Shown here one piece after another: positions 63,793-64,000 of a stretch of DNA of 64,000 nucleotides. The notes beneath the pieces are model-generated. The model worked only from the letters and a program-made list of their open reading frames with translations. It was not told where the DNA came from and ran no database searches. The stretch is from Cyclobacteriaceae bacterium (GTDB lineage: Bacteria; Bacteroidota; Bacteroidia; Cytophagales; Cyclobacteriaceae). How positions within the stretch are numbered: the stretch's first letter is position 1; each line of letters opens with the position of its first letter. The stretch covers positions 3,181,001 through 3,245,000 of the forward strand of contig CP129487.1 in the NCBI GenBank assembly GCA_030584025.1, in the 5' to 3' direction. The position numbers were made by a program, and so were the translations under genes.

Positions 63793-64000
63793 ATTTTATA
63801 AACTCCCTATCCTTTGCGCGTCAGCTTGATCGTACCGATCCATTAAAAAAATACCGGTATGAGTTTCTTCTTCCAAAAGTGAATAAAAAACCAGCCATCT
63901 ACTTCACCGGAAATTCATTAGGGCTTCAACCCAAGTCCACCAAAAAATTTATTAACGAAGAGCTTCTAGATTGGGCAAGACTCGGTGTTGAAGGGCATGT
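63789..64000 (+). CDS. kynU: Kynureninase, N-terminal part
   Basis: The first ~70 residues of kynureninase, a PLP enzyme that cleaves (3-hydroxy)kynurenine to (3-hydroxy)anthranilate and alanine. The start is MNFINSLSFARQLDRTDPLKKYRYEFLLP, then AIYFTGNSLGLQPKSTKKFINEELLDWARLGVEGH, which matches the N-terminal GNSLGLQP motif of the family. The gene continues past the right edge. It supplies the substrate of the 3-hydroxyanthranilate dioxygenase encoded just upstream. Confidence 0.9.
   Translation, partial: MNFINSLSFARQLDRTDPLKKYRYEFLLPKVNKKPAIYFTGNSLGLQPKSTKKFINEELLDWARLGVEGH

Noticed and set aside
1..64000. Search for rRNA, tRNA, riboswitch and transposase
   Set aside because: Gaps are under about 200 bp and contain no cloverleaf or conserved riboswitch core that I could see, and no transposase motif occurs in any credible gene.

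Overview
The window is a 64 kb piece of a Bacteroidota chromosome, most likely from the Cytophagales (Chryseolinea/Ohtaekwangia-type bacteria). The basis for this is a set of lineage hallmarks: a RicT-GldH gene pair, a fused SecDF, type IX secretion (T9SS) cargo with both type A and type B C-terminal domains, a PorP/SprF protein, a GWxTD protein, a DUF2723 protein, PD40-OmpA proteins, and several TAnnTTTG-type -7 boxes. Coding density is very high and no gap between genes reaches 300 bp. I saw no rRNA, tRNA, CRISPR array, insertion sequence or prophage.

Layout. 1-7.7 kb: the 5' part of icd, a CAP-domain protein, a DUF1080 protein, an lrp-like regulator / PyrR-like phosphoribosyltransferase / panB operon with a perfect palindrome at its promoter, and a PKD-repeat T9SS cargo protein. 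7.7-18.3 kb: a surface-glycan locus with five GT4-type glycosyltransferases, two methyltransferases, an ABC flippase and a large polytopic membrane protein. 18.3-31.4 kb: TPR protein, DUF2723 GT-C protein, methyltransferase, GWxTD protein, rlmB, manC, a truncated KpsF/KdsD-like SIS gene, recQ and purD. 31.4-41.3 kb: ricT-like gene, gldH, secDF, a small anchored protein, udk, rdgB, two tandem two-domain FKBP lipoproteins, nrnA and ndk. 41.3-45.1 kb: a NahK-like sugar kinase, a sugar nucleotidyltransferase and a FucP-like sugar MFS transporter, which look like a sugar uptake/activation set, followed by a NadR-type kinase. 45.1-56.6 kb: an outer-membrane barrel, a 2935-residue SprB-like T9SS type B surface protein with about 22 tandem modules, its PorP/SprF partner, and PnuC. 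56.7-64 kb: two hypothetical exported proteins (one lipoprotein with an ExbD-like tail), then genes of the kynurenine/3-hydroxyanthranilate branch (semialdehyde dehydrogenase, SDR, 3-hydroxyanthranilate dioxygenase, kynureninase), interrupted by a PD40-OmpA protein and by a PIN-domain toxin-antitoxin-like pair.

How it fits together. Much of the window concerns the cell surface and gliding/T9SS: gldH, SecDF, FKBP lipoproteins, type A and type B cargo, PorP/SprF and the glycan locus with manC. The remainder is housekeeping and small-molecule metabolism (pantothenate, NAD precursor uptake, nucleotide hygiene, tryptophan catabolism). Nothing here is clearly a wholly new system. The most notable items are the giant modular surface protein with its dedicated partner, the palindrome-controlled lrp-panB operon, the heptad-periodic intergenic repeats, the decayed KpsF paralogue, and the TA-like pair wedged inside the kynurenine genes.
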